DNA of 64,000 nt, taken from contig JBCCIS010000002.1 of NCBI GenBank assembly GCA_039028155.1, positions 124,001-188,000 of the forward strand, given 5' to 3'. A program made the translations under genes and the position numbers. Source of the DNA: Pseudomonadota bacterium. Lineage in GTDB: Bacteria; Pseudomonadota; Alphaproteobacteria; SP197. Under the pieces are notes generated by a model. It was not told where the DNA came from. It did no database searches and was given only the letters and a program-made list of their open reading frames with translations. This document shows, one piece after another, positions 51,751 to 60,567 of this stretch (position 1 is its first letter; each line of letters opens with the position of its first letter).

Positions 51751-52656
51751 TCAGAGATCGAGTTCGGCCCACATGGGCTGATGGTCGGAGCCTTGGGCGG
51801 CGTTATCAATCCAGGCCGCCTTGACCGATGGCGCGAGGGTCGGCGTGACGAAGACATAGTCGAGCCGCCAGCCGACATCCGTGCTGCTGTAACGGTCGTT
51901 GGCCGGATAAGTGATGCCGTCTGCCTCGCTATTGCCTGCCGCGACCCAGGCATCGACCAGCGTGTCGCGAAATCCGATGCGCCCGTAATCGGGATCAAGC
52001 GGTCCGACCAGGCGATGGTACTCCGGGTCCTGCGGTTCACCGCCATGGAAGTTGAAGTCGCCCATGTAGACGGCATCGAACGGCATGGGCGGCGGTGGGG
52101 CGACGTACCAGTCATCATCGCTCGACGACTTTCTGAGTTGATCACTTTTGACACCGCCTTCCAGCCAAACGCGCTTATTCAAGTCGAGAAGCCAATCGGC
52201 TTGAGCGAGTCGTTCTGTCTCGGAGAGGTGCGAGAAATGTAGTGAATAAAATCGGACCGCCCGATCGCCGACGGCGATGACGCCTTCCAATGCCGTCGAC
52301 TGGTGATTGTCGTGGGTCGACGATCCCATGTAGGGCATGAGGTGGTTCCGCGACGACAAGATGGGCCAGCGCGACAGCAGCATGTTACCGAATTGACGCC
52401 GACGGTTTTTAACGTTCCCGTCCTCTTGGACCTCGCTCATATCCAGATCGAAGGCCGGGCCATAGATCCAATAGCGGTCCGGCAGCAGCGCCGCGATGTC
52501 ATGTGGTTGGTCGGCCATGTTCGTTCTGGGCCAGTGCCTATTAACCTCCTGCAGCGCGATGATATCAGCGTCCTTTACGGTGTCGGCAATGCGCGCGACG
52601 TCGTAACGATCATCTTTGCCGCGTGTGTACTGGATGTTGTAGGTGACGACCTTCAT
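51751..52656 (-). CDS. Endonuclease/exonuclease/phosphatase-family protein
   Basis: The 301-residue protein has the EEP signatures: TYNIQY at the start with Asn7, catalytic Glu37 in ALQEVN, MGDFNFHGG near 200 and the final SDHQPMW near 290. Members cleave phosphodiesters in nucleic acids, inositol phosphates or sphingomyelin. There is no signal peptide, so it is cytoplasmic. The substrate is unknown. It lies 51 bp downstream of the DUF2161 gene and probably shares its transcript. Confidence 0.85.
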   Translation of the reverse strand: MKVVTYNIQYTRGKDDRYDVARIADTVKDADIIALQEVNRHWPRTNMADQPHDIAALLPDRYWIYGPAFDLDMSEVQEDGNVKNRRRQFGNMLLSRWPILSSRNHLMPYMGSSTHDNHQSTALEGVIAVGDRAVRFYSLHFSHLSETERLAQADWLLDLNKRVWLEGGVKSDQLRKSSSDDDWYVAPPPPMPFDAVYMGDFNFHGGEPQDPEYHRLVGPLDPDYGRIGFRDTLVDAWVAAGNSEADGITYPANDRYSSTDVGWRLDYVFVTPTLAPSVKAAWIDNAAQGSDHQPMWAELDL

Positions 52657-52707
52657 GCTGAACCCCGCGCTTCGGCAACCATCGCGACAGTAGCACGACC
52701 GCGCCGA

Positions 52708-53430
52708 TCAAGGCGCACGGTCGGAACCAGCCAACTTGGCGACGGCATCGGCATAGGTCTTGAGACCTTCCGTGCCGACCGGGGTGAGGTCGTAGACGCC
52801 GCGCTCGACGCGCTGGAACCAGCCGTAGACATCGCGGTAGAGGATGTCGCGGGCGCGCTCGACGCCGGTCGCCTCGGCGACGGCGCTCGCCTTCGACGGG
52901 CCCGTCGCTTCGAGGTGTATGGCGCAGCGCAAGGCGTCCTGACGATAGGCGGTGACGATGCCGCGCCTCGTGCTGCCGCCGGTATTGGGATCGCCGACCC
53001 GACGCTGGAACTCGCCCAGCAGCATCGCCTGACGCGCCTTGCTTTTGCGCGGCCGGTAGGGGCCGGGGTCCAGATGGACCTCGACCAGGCCGTTGCCTTT
53101 CTTGCCGGCGCCGACGGTCATCAGGCCCAGACCCAGCATGCGGCAGAGTTTGATGATGTCGTTGTAGTGGCGGCCCCATAACGAGCGGTGCGAGACCCGG
53201 CCGGGATCGGGAATGGCGAGGTAGACCTGGTCGGTCAACCGCTGGCGACCGATGCCCTGAAACACCAGGGCCAAGGTGAACCCGGTCTTCAGTTCGACCA
53301 CAACCGGCGGTTCCTCGCCGCGGATCGCGACCACGTCGTTATCGGCGATTTCGGCCTTCACCTCGTATCCCTGGCCCTCCAGAAATTGTTTGACGGGCGG
53401 GTAAAGGTCGGTCTCCCTGAGTTTGGACAT
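52708..53430 (-). CDS. DUF2161 protein, PD-(D/E)XK nuclease-like
   Basis: The 240-residue protein matches DUF2161: it begins with ETDLYPPVKQFLEGQGYEVKAE, then a nuclease-type core D-x-n-(V/E)-x-K as IADNDVVAIRGEEPPVVVELKTG (Asp30, Glu46 and Lys48). A C-terminal winged-helix-like part ends in DLTPVGTEGLKTYADAVAKL. It may cut or bind DNA; no partner is known. It is divergent from the efflux operon. Confidence 0.8.
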   Translation of the reverse strand: MSKLRETDLYPPVKQFLEGQGYEVKAEIADNDVVAIRGEEPPVVVELKTGFTLALVFQGIGRQRLTDQVYLAIPDPGRVSHRSLWGRHYNDIIKLCRMLGLGLMTVGAGKKGNGLVEVHLDPGPYRPRKSKARQAMLLGEFQRRVGDPNTGGSTRRGIVTAYRQDALRCAIHLEATGPSKASAVAEATGVERARDILYRDVYGWFQRVERGVYDLTPVGTEGLKTYADAVAKLAGSDRAP

Positions 53431-53600
53431 GACGTGACGTTAACACGCGGGGCGCCAAACTGGCCCCTCGTAAGGGTCGCGGGCCCTACCTGTAAGGCTG
53501 ATTGCCAAGGGCTGGGCTTCGCGATAGGTAGCAAAAAAGGGCCTCGCCGGCCGGACCGCCAGTCCAGGCGTCCGCCGAGTAGAGGTTGGGCGGAGTGCAC

Positions 53601-54677
53601 ATGTCGTTGGTGGCGCGGACAAAACGTTTTGTCCTTCGCGCGATTCTCATGATCGGCGTGCCCGTGCTGGTATTGGTGGTGGCCGCCTGGCTCTACGCCA
53701 GCGGCGGGCGTTACGTCACCGCCGAAAACGCATACATCAAGGCCGAGATCATCCATATCGGCAGCGAGATCGACGGCCGCGTCGCCGAAGTCTTTGTCAG
53801 GGACTTTCAGTCGGTCGAGGAAGGCCAACTGCTGTTCGAGATCGACCCCGAGCCCTTCGGCATCGCCCTGGCGGCGGCCGAGGCGGATCTGGAGAACATC
53901 AAGCACCGCCTGCAGTCGCTCGCCGCCGAGTACCGCCAGGGCGAGGCCGCGATCAACGTGGCGCGCGAGCGCATCCGGTTTCTGACCCTTGAGTACGAAC
54001 GCCAGGTATCGCTGGAGGCCGACGGCATCGGTGCGCGGGCCAAGCTGGAGGAGGCCGAACACGACCTCGCCATGGCCCGGCGCGAGGTCGATGTCTTGAT
54101 GCAGCAGAACGACATGGTGCTGGCCCAGATGGGCGGCAGCCCCGACCTGCCGCCGGAGGTCCACCCGCTCTACATGAGCGCGCTGGCTGCCCGCGACCGC
54201 GCCGCGCTCGATCTTGCCCATACCCTGGTGACCGCGCCGGTTGGCGGCTTGTTGAGCGATGTCGGTCTGGAAGGCGGTGAGTATGTCGAGGCGGGCGAGC
54301 CGGTGTTTGCGCTGGTCGCCAACGGCGCGCCCTGGGTCGAGGTGAACCTGAAGGAGGTCGACCTGACCCATGTCGAGGCCGGCCAGGAAGCGACGGTTGT
54401 GGTCGATGCCTATCCCGACGTGGAGTGGCGCGCCACGGTCGCCGGCATCAGTCCGGCCACGGGCGCGGAGTTCGCGCTGTTGCCGCCCCAGAACGCCACC
54501 GGCAATTGGGTCAAGGTGGTGCAGCGCGTGCCGCTACGCCTGGAGCTTGAGCCCGACCACGATCTCTCGCGCCTGCGCTCGGGCATGACCGTCACGGTCA
54601 GCATCGACACCGGCCATACCCGCGATCTCGGCAGCATCGTGCAGGGCGTCCTGGCCGACGTCCTGCCGAGTCAGTGA
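53601..54677 (+). CDS. EmrA/HlyD-type efflux periplasmic adaptor
   Basis: The 358-residue protein has a single membrane helix (LMIGVPVLVLVVAAWLYA), the start of a lipoyl domain (AENAYIKAEIIHIGSEIDGRV) and a long coiled-coil hairpin (about 85-200) before the second lipoyl half and beta-barrel (TLVTAPVGGLLSDVGLEGGEYV). It links the inner-membrane pump to an outer-membrane channel. ATG 53601 follows GGAG. The stop overlaps the next start as GTGA. No TolC-type gene is nearby. Confidence 0.9.
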   Translation: MSLVARTKRFVLRAILMIGVPVLVLVVAAWLYASGGRYVTAENAYIKAEIIHIGSEIDGRVAEVFVRDFQSVEEGQLLFEIDPEPFGIALAAAEADLENIKHRLQSLAAEYRQGEAAINVARERIRFLTLEYERQVSLEADGIGARAKLEEAEHDLAMARREVDVLMQQNDMVLAQMGGSPDLPPEVHPLYMSALAARDRAALDLAHTLVTAPVGGLLSDVGLEGGEYVEAGEPVFALVANGAPWVEVNLKEVDLTHVEAGQEATVVVDAYPDVEWRATVAGISPATGAEFALLPPQNATGNWVKVVQRVPLRLELEPDHDLSRLRSGMTVTVSIDTGHTRDLGSIVQGVLADVLPSQ

Positions 54678-56284
54678 GTGCCAGCGATGTAGCCATCGCA
54701 CCGGCGGCGCCCGCGGCGCCGGCGCGTCCAACCGGCATACGTTTTGTCCTGCTGGTCACCTTCGCGACACTGGCGACCACTGCCTATGACTTCACCTGGA
54801 CGGTGGTGGCGGTCGCCTTGCCCCACATGCAGGGCACGTTCTCGACCACAAGCGATCAGATCGCCTGGGTCCTGATCGCCTTCATGGTCGGCTCGGCGGT
54901 AATGACCGCCAGCACCGGTTGGTTCTCGGCACGCTTCGGGCGCAAGAACCTCTTCCTGTTCGCGACCGCCGGTTACACGATCTCGCTGGTCGGTTGCGGC
55001 ATGTCGGAGACGTTGATCGAGGCGTCGGTCTGGCGCTTCGCCCAGGGTCTGGTCGGCGCGTCGCTGATCCCGCTCGGTCAGGCCATCGTGGTCGATGCCT
55101 TCCCGCCGGAACGTCACGGCCAGGCGACCTCGATCTGGGGTATCGGCGTCATGCTGGGCAGTGTCGCCGGTCCGATCGGCGGTGGTTTCCTGTTGGAGTA
55201 CTACAGCTGGCCGTGGGTCTTCTACATCACGATCCCGGTCGGCATTATCGCCCTGATCGGCGCCTGGATTTTTGTACCGTCGACGCCCGCCGACAGAACC
55301 AGACACTTCGACTGGGTCGGCTTCACGACCCTTGTCGTGGGCGCCAGCCTGCTGCAACTGGCGCTGGCGCGCGGCGAACGCCAGGACTGGTTCGATTCCG
55401 CCGAGGTCATCATCGAGATGATGGCGGCCCTTATCCTGCTTTACCTGTTTGCCGTCCACACGGTGTTCGCCAAGAAACCGTTCGTCGACCGCGCGCTGTT
55501 TCTCGACCGCAACTACATGACCGGCATGGTCTTCATCGCGGTGATCGGCGCGCTGATCGTGCTGCCCAATTTCCTGATGCCGCTGATGTTGCAGCAGATC
55601 GGCGGCTACCCGCCGATCGAAACCGGACGGATGATGATGTGGCGCGGCGGCGGCATTCTGCTCGGCCTGATCCTGGTCGGGCGCATCGCGCATAGGATCA
55701 ACCCGCGCTCGATGATCATCTTTGGTCTGGTGCTGATGGCGGTGCCGGCCTGGTACATGGCGCAATGGACCGTCGAGATACGAACCAGCGACGTCATGTG
55801 GACCAACGCCGTCCAAGGGTTTGGTGGCAGCTTCATCTGGGTGCCGCTCAGCACGCTGACGCTCTCCGGCCTTGCCAAACGCAATCAGGACCAGGGTTAC
55901 GCGCTGTTCTATCTGGTCTTCGAGCTGGGCAGTTCGGTCGGCGTCGCGGCGATCGTCGGCAAACACAGCCGGGACTCGCAAACCAATCACGCGATCCTGA
56001 CCGAGGCGATCCATCCGTTTAATCAGTTGTTCGGATACGCCCCGGTCGAGCGTGCCCTGGACCTTGCCGACCCCGCCACGCTCGCCTTGTTGGAGGCGGA
56101 GATCCAGCGTCAGTCGGTGATGATCGCCTACAACAACGCGTTCTTCGCCACCTGCCTGATGGCCGCAGCACTCATCCCCGCTGTGTTCATCTTCCGAAGA
56201 CGCAGTCAAGCGACGCCCGAGGCGGTAACGACGCTTGACGAACCGCCCGCCCCGGAGCCGCTACCGACCGGCGCAGACCGCTAA
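54674..56284 (+). CDS. EmrB/QacA (DHA2) MFS multidrug exporter
   Basis: The 536-residue protein has fourteen predicted membrane helices and the DHA2 motif VVAVALPHMQGTFSTTSDQIAWV near residue 38, followed by GWFSARFGRKNLFL. With the adaptor upstream it forms a tripartite drug or fatty-acid efflux pump driven by protons. It starts at GTG 54674. It is followed by palindromic repeat copy C. Confidence 0.92.
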   Translation: MSASDVAIAPAAPAAPARPTGIRFVLLVTFATLATTAYDFTWTVVAVALPHMQGTFSTTSDQIAWVLIAFMVGSAVMTASTGWFSARFGRKNLFLFATAGYTISLVGCGMSETLIEASVWRFAQGLVGASLIPLGQAIVVDAFPPERHGQATSIWGIGVMLGSVAGPIGGGFLLEYYSWPWVFYITIPVGIIALIGAWIFVPSTPADRTRHFDWVGFTTLVVGASLLQLALARGERQDWFDSAEVIIEMMAALILLYLFAVHTVFAKKPFVDRALFLDRNYMTGMVFIAVIGALIVLPNFLMPLMLQQIGGYPPIETGRMMMWRGGGILLGLILVGRIAHRINPRSMIIFGLVLMAVPAWYMAQWTVEIRTSDVMWTNAVQGFGGSFIWVPLSTLTLSGLAKRNQDQGYALFYLVFELGSSVGVAAIVGKHSRDSQTNHAILTEAIHPFNQLFGYAPVERALDLADPATLALLEAEIQRQSVMIAYNNAFFATCLMAAALIPAVFIFRRRSQATPEAVTTLDEPPAPEPLPTGADR

Positions 56285-56302
56285 GGCTTTCTCGGCTTAG
56301 TT

Positions 56303-56380
56303 GGCATCACCGGCCCACTCCCCCACCCGACCAACCCGAGGATGCTGCCGTGGGTGGTCGGGTGGGGAGTGGGCCGGTCC
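56303..56380. repeat. Palindromic repeat, copy C (loop inverted)
   Basis: Arms at 56314-56337 and 56352-56373 (outer end CCCACTCCCCC, inner end ACCC/GGGT) enclose the loop GAGGATGCTGCCGT (56338-56351), which is the reverse complement of the loop in copies A and B. Flanks GGCATCACC and GGCCGGT(C)CC match those of copy B. It lies after the EmrB stop. Confidence 0.85.
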
Positions 56381-56449
56381 CGGCACCGACACGATCTCAA
56401 GTTTTCATCAACATGTCCCTACTGTGACGACCGTCAATGGTCGCGTAAG

Positions 56450-56917
56450 ATGACCACACCACATGAAAGGGGTGACGCGGTCTTGACCACCAAGAGAACA
56501 ACGGTGACTCACGCCAACCCCCAAACCCAAGTCAAGACCACAGCCGGCGACATGCAGGTATCGGATCCGCCCGTTCTGGACCACGAGACCCTGCGGTCGC
56601 TGGCGGACGCGATCGGCTGGCAGAAGGTCAGCCACTTCATCCGCGACTTCACCGATCACGCCAACAATCACCGCGATGCGATGCGCACCGCGCTTGCCAG
56701 TGGCGACTTCGACGCGCTCTACCGCTCCGCTCATATGCTGGTATCGGTGTCCGGCAGTCTGGGCGCGGTCGCCACCTCCACGCTCTGCGACAAGCTGCAA
56801 AAGGCGGCGCAGGCGGCAGAGGCCGCAGCGGCCAGCACGCTATTTGACGAGGTCGATCACGCGATCGATCTTGCGCTGGGCGAACTCCAGGAACTGGTGG
56901 TCAAGACCAAGTCCTGA
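56450..56917 (+). CDS. Histidine phosphotransfer (Hpt) domain protein
   Basis: From ATG 56450 the protein has 155 residues. Residues about 45-150 form an Hpt four-helix bundle with the phosphorylated His95 in AHMLVSVSGSLGA. It would relay phosphate between a hybrid histidine kinase and a response regulator; neither is nearby. The N-terminus is uncertain: an in-frame TTG at 56482 and ATG 56551 are alternatives, and the upstream frame runs into the repeat. Confidence 0.8.
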   Translation: MTTPHERGDAVLTTKRTTVTHANPQTQVKTTAGDMQVSDPPVLDHETLRSLADAIGWQKVSHFIRDFTDHANNHRDAMRTALASGDFDALYRSAHMLVSVSGSLGAVATSTLCDKLQKAAQAAEAAAASTLFDEVDHAIDLALGELQELVVKTKS

Positions 56918-56929
56918 CCAAGGTTCCGA

Positions 56930-57877
56930 TCAGCGGCCGTTGCGCCGCTTCTCGATCGCATCCCAGATCTGCGCTTCCAGCTTCACACCGTCATAGCGGT
57001 TGATCTCCTGCAAGCCCGTCGGTGACGTCACGTTGATCTCGGTCAAATAGTCGCCGATGACGTCGATGCCGACAAAGATCAGACCGCGCTCGACCAGCGC
57101 CGGGGCGATGGCATCGCAGATCTCCCGTTCGCGTTTGGTCAGGGTCGCTGCCAGGGGTTTGCCACCAGCATGCATGTTCGAGCGGGCTTCGCCTTCCGGC
57201 GGCACCCGGTTGATCGCGCCAGCCGCCTTGCCGTCGATCAGGATGATGCGTTTGTCACCGGCCCGCACTTCCGGAAGATATTGCTGCACGATCACCGGCT
57301 CGCGGTACATCGCCGTAAACATTTCCAGCAGCGCGTTCAGGTTCTCATCTTCCGGCGTCACGTGGAATACACCGGCGCCGCCATTGCCGTAGAGCGGCTT
57401 GACGATGATGTCCTTGTGATCGGCGCGGAAGTCGCGCACCGCCTCGGCGTTCGACGTGATCAGCGTCGGCGGCATCACACCGTCGAAATGGGTGATGAAG
57501 AGTTTCTCCGGCGCGTTGCGCACGTGGACCGGGTCGTTGACCACCAATGTGTCGGGGTGGATGTGCTCCAGCAGGTGGGTTGCGGTGATATAGGACATGT
57601 CGAAGGGCGGGTCCTGGCGCATCAACACCACGTCCATGATCGAGAGGTCGATCAGCTGCCCCTTGCCGAGCGTCGCGTGGTTGCCCTTTTCGCGACGCAC
57701 CACCAGCGGGCGCGCATAGGCCGAGACACGGCCGTCGCGGAACATCAGATCGCTCGGCAGGTAGTGGTAAAGGCCGTGCCCGCGTTCCTGCGCTTCCAAC
57801 GCCAGGACAAAGGTGCTGTCGGCATCGATGTCGATGGTCTCGATGGGATCCATTTGGATCGCGACCGCAAGGCTCAT
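56930..57877 (-). CDS. gshB: Glutathione synthetase
   Basis: The 315-residue protein has the GshB features: [20 protein letters not shown] at the start, [11 protein letters not shown] near 88, [12 protein letters not shown] near 159 and the ATP-grasp end [21 protein letters not shown] near 267. It joins gamma-glutamylcysteine and glycine with ATP. The 1-Cys peroxiredoxin at 34184 would use its product. The Hpt gene is convergent, 12 bases away. Confidence 0.95.
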   Translation of the reverse strand: MSLAVAIQMDPIETIDIDADSTFVLALEAQERGHGLYHYLPSDLMFRDGRVSAYARPLVVRREKGNHATLGKGQLIDLSIMDVVLMRQDPPFDMSYITATHLLEHIHPDTLVVNDPVHVRNAPEKLFITHFDGVMPPTLITSNAEAVRDFRADHKDIIVKPLYGNGGAGVFHVTPEDENLNALLEMFTAMYREPVIVQQYLPEVRAGDKRIILIDGKAAGAINRVPPEGEARSNMHAGGKPLAATLTKREREICDAIAPALVERGLIFVGIDVIGDYLTEINVTSPTGLQEINRYDGVKLEAQIWDAIEKRRNGR

Positions 57878-58010
57878 GTCAGTTTCCCGTTAAGGCAGCA
57901 CACGCAGCGAAATGGCCGCAGCTTAGACGGCGACCTTCAGGCAACTTCACAAGCCAATCCAACTGGATCAAGGAGAAACTGCCGTTCCTGCCGCCGCGCC
58001 CACGGCAACG

Positions 58011-58607
58011 TCAAGTCGACTGCGCCGGCGTGATTACGCGAACATAGCTGACGACATCGCGCACCTTCGGGATCGTGCGGGCATGGGCGACCACCCGGTT
58101 CAGCTCGGCCTGGCTCTTGGCGATTCCGGTAAGGTAGATCACGCCGTGGACGGTCTCGACGTTGTAGTTGATCGACGCGATATCCTTGTCCCACAGCAGA
58201 TCGTTGCGCAGCTGGGTCGAGATCCAGACGTCATCGGCGTAGTACGCAAAGCCGCCTTCGGTCACCTGGATCTCGTTTGCGACCTCCTTGACGCCCTTGA
58301 CCTCCCAAGTCAGGCGTACCGCGTCGACCCGGTCTTCAGGCGTGTCGACTACGCCGGCCAGAAGCACCCGGCCTTCCGTGACGTCAACGGATACCTCTTG
58401 GAACAATTCTTCGTTGTAACGAAACAGTCGCTCGCTGATCTCGACGAAGAGGGTGGTGTCCTCGACTTGATCGCCAATCGAGCGTTCCTCGGCGACGGCC
58501 ACACCTGCCGTGGCGCCGGCGCCAATCCACATGCCAGGCCCGCAAGCGCTCAACGAAAGCGCGCTCAGCGTCGAAACCAGGAGTGTGATCAGGCTGCGCA
58601 ACACCAT
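58011..58607 (-). CDS. BON-domain lipoprotein
   Basis: The 198-residue protein has a lipoprotein signal (LLVSTLSALSLSACG, lipobox LSAC with Cys22) and two BON domains, at about 45-115 and 120-190 (VTEGRVLLAGVVDTPEDRVDAV, TVHGVIYLTGIAKSQAELNRVV). Relatives such as DolP act at the outer membrane and protect envelope integrity. The start at 58607 is chosen to place the signal; the longer frame adds unlike sequence. Confidence 0.88.
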   Translation of the reverse strand: MVLRSLITLLVSTLSALSLSACGPGMWIGAGATAGVAVAEERSIGDQVEDTTLFVEISERLFRYNEELFQEVSVDVTEGRVLLAGVVDTPEDRVDAVRLTWEVKGVKEVANEIQVTEGGFAYYADDVWISTQLRNDLLWDKDIASINYNVETVHGVIYLTGIAKSQAELNRVVAHARTIPKVRDVVSYVRVITPAQST

Positions 58608-58687
58608 GGCCGAAGTTTCCGCTGTATCCTCGGACAGTCTATATCTTGGGTATGGTTGAACGCACAACCTACAAGATAACCCAAAAT

Positions 58688-59053
58688 TCATCGATCGTCG
58701 CGCCACGCGTCAACCTCGTGACGGGGCAGGCGCCATGGTCTGACAACGATCAGGTCGATACGCCAAGTAAAGCCCTGGAACTGTGGCCGATATGCGACGT
58801 AGCTCTCCAGCGCGCGGACGACCCGCTGTTGCTGGCGGGTGGTAACGAGCTCTTCGCCCGGCGCGCGGCGCGCCTTGACCTCGACGGCGACCAGAACGCG
58901 GCCGCGACTGGCCAGGATATCGATTTCGCCGGCCGGTGTGCGGGCGCGCCGTTCGACAATCCGATAACCCTTCACACGCAGCAGCCAGACTGCGATCGCC
59001 TCGCCGAAGCGGCCAAAACCTTCCGCGCGCCGGCGCTTGTCGGTCGTGGTCAT
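58688..59053 (-). CDS. yraN: UPF0102 protein, YraN family
   Basis: The 121-residue protein has the YraN nuclease-like core: GEAIAVWLLRVKGYRIVERRAR, GEIDILASRGRVLVAVEVKAR with the D-x-x-(E)-x-K site, then RIDLIVV. It is often linked with rsmI and a LpoA-like gene; here rsmI is missing between them. It is divergent from the LpoA-like gene. Confidence 0.9.
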   Translation of the reverse strand: MTTTDKRRRAEGFGRFGEAIAVWLLRVKGYRIVERRARTPAGEIDILASRGRVLVAVEVKARRAPGEELVTTRQQQRVVRALESYVAYRPQFQGFTWRIDLIVVRPWRLPRHEVDAWRDDR

Positions 59054-59159
59054 GGCGTCTCAAGCCACAGTTCCGCCGATAAACTTGGTATGATGGAACG
59101 GCGATTTACTCCGCCGCGCGCCGCCGTTAGGTTCGCGCAGCAAAGGGATGGTGGGCACC

Positions 59160-60554
59160 ATGGCAGTGTGTTTTGGGGTGGAACGGTTGGATTGGCGGGG
59201 CTGGTCATGGCTTGTGGTCAGTGTGGCACTCTTCATGGCGCTCGCCGCCTGTCAAGCCAAGCCGACCCAGGTCGAGTCCTCGCCCATCGACGAGCGTCCG
59301 GACGTGGTCGAGCCGCTCGAGATCGAGCCGCCGGTCGTGATAGTCGACGAAAACGCGCTGCCGCCTGAAGAGCTGACGCCTTATGGCGTCGCCGCGCCCG
59401 GCGTCAAACGCATTGCGCTGTTGCTGCCGTTGACCGGCCCGCATGCGGACTTGGGCCAGGCAATGGCCGATGCGGCAGCGCTTGCCTTGTTCGATATCAA
59501 CAGTCCCGACCTGGAGCTGATCGTCCGTGATACGGCGGGTACGGCGATGGGCGCCGAAACCGCAGCCCGCGACGTGGTCGCCGCCAACCCGGACCTGATC
59601 GTCGGGCCGCTGTTCGCGACCGATGTCGAGGCCGTGTCTCGGGTCGCCCGGCAGGCAGGCATCAACATGATCTCGTTGTCGTCGGACCGGCGCGCGGCGA
59701 TCAACGGCGCCTACATCATGGGCCTCGACCCGTTCCAGCAAGTCGACCGGGTTGTCAGCTATGCCGCCGAGCAGGGTTACACGCGCTTTGCCACCCTGGC
59801 GCCCGGCGGCTCGTTCGGCTCCCAGATGGTCCAGGCACTCAGGGATTCCGCCCTGGCCCACGGCGTCGAGGTCGTCGGCGTCTCGTTCTATGACCCCGCC
59901 TCCCAGGACCTGGCCGACGTGGTGCGCGGTTTCACCAGCTACGATGGCCGCCGCGCCGCGCTGAACGCGCAGATCGCCGAGCTTCAGGCCCAGAACGACG
60001 AGGTCTCGCGCGCCGCCATCGAACGGCTGAAGACGATGGAGATCGCCGGCACGCTCGATTTTGACGCGCTCTTTCTGCCCGAGTCCGGGGCCGAGCTGCG
60101 CACGCTGGCGGGGTACCTCTCGTTCTATGGCGTCGATCCCGGCAGCGTCCGGATCCTGGGTTTATCGAGCTGGGAGGATCCGACGCTGTTGACCGAGCCC
60201 GGCCTGGCCGGCGCCTGGTTCGCCACCACGCCGTCGGACCGGCGCGAATGGTTCTTCGCGCGGTTCGAAGAGACCTATGGCGAAGAGGCGCCCCGTCTGG
60301 CGACGCTCACCTATGACGCGGTGGCGCTGGCGGCGGCGTTGATGCGCAATGGCGTCTCCGGTGACTTCAGCGATGCCGCCCTGACCGATTGGCGCGGTTT
60401 CGGCGGTGTCGAGGGCCTGTTCCGCTTCAAGACCAACGGCGTGCCCGAACGCGGCCTGGCCGTGGTTGAGATCGAACGGGGCGGTTTCAAAATTGTCAGC
60501 CCAGCGCCGACCAGCTTCCCGGGTCCGGTGGTGTCCTGGCTGGAGCTCAAGTAG
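59160..60554 (+). CDS. LpoA-like lipoprotein, penicillin-binding-protein activator family
   Basis: From ATG 59160 the protein has 464 residues. A lipoprotein signal ends in FMALAACQ (lipobox Cys near 32). The body is a type-1 periplasmic-binding-like domain (ALLLPLTGPHADLGQAMADA, NPDLIVGPLFATDVEAV) as in LpoA/LppC, which bind and activate peptidoglycan synthases from the outer membrane. The ATG at 59148 is an alternative, but AAAGGG directly abuts it. The preceding gene yraN is divergent. Confidence 0.85.
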   Translation: MAVCFGVERLDWRGWSWLVVSVALFMALAACQAKPTQVESSPIDERPDVVEPLEIEPPVVIVDENALPPEELTPYGVAAPGVKRIALLLPLTGPHADLGQAMADAAALALFDINSPDLELIVRDTAGTAMGAETAARDVVAANPDLIVGPLFATDVEAVSRVARQAGINMISLSSDRRAAINGAYIMGLDPFQQVDRVVSYAAEQGYTRFATLAPGGSFGSQMVQALRDSALAHGVEVVGVSFYDPASQDLADVVRGFTSYDGRRAALNAQIAELQAQNDEVSRAAIERLKTMEIAGTLDFDALFLPESGAELRTLAGYLSFYGVDPGSVRILGLSSWEDPTLLTEPGLAGAWFATTPSDRREWFFARFEETYGEEAPRLATLTYDAVALAAALMRNGVSGDFSDAALTDWRGFGGVEGLFRFKTNGVPERGLAVVEIERGGFKIVSPAPTSFPGPVVSWLELK

Positions 60555-60567
60555 GCGTCTTTGGCGC

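Noticed and set aside
54671-56209. 512-residue frame antisense to EmrB
   Set aside because: Asp/Arg/Gln-rich composition with no domain; typical mirror frame of a GC-rich membrane protein gene.
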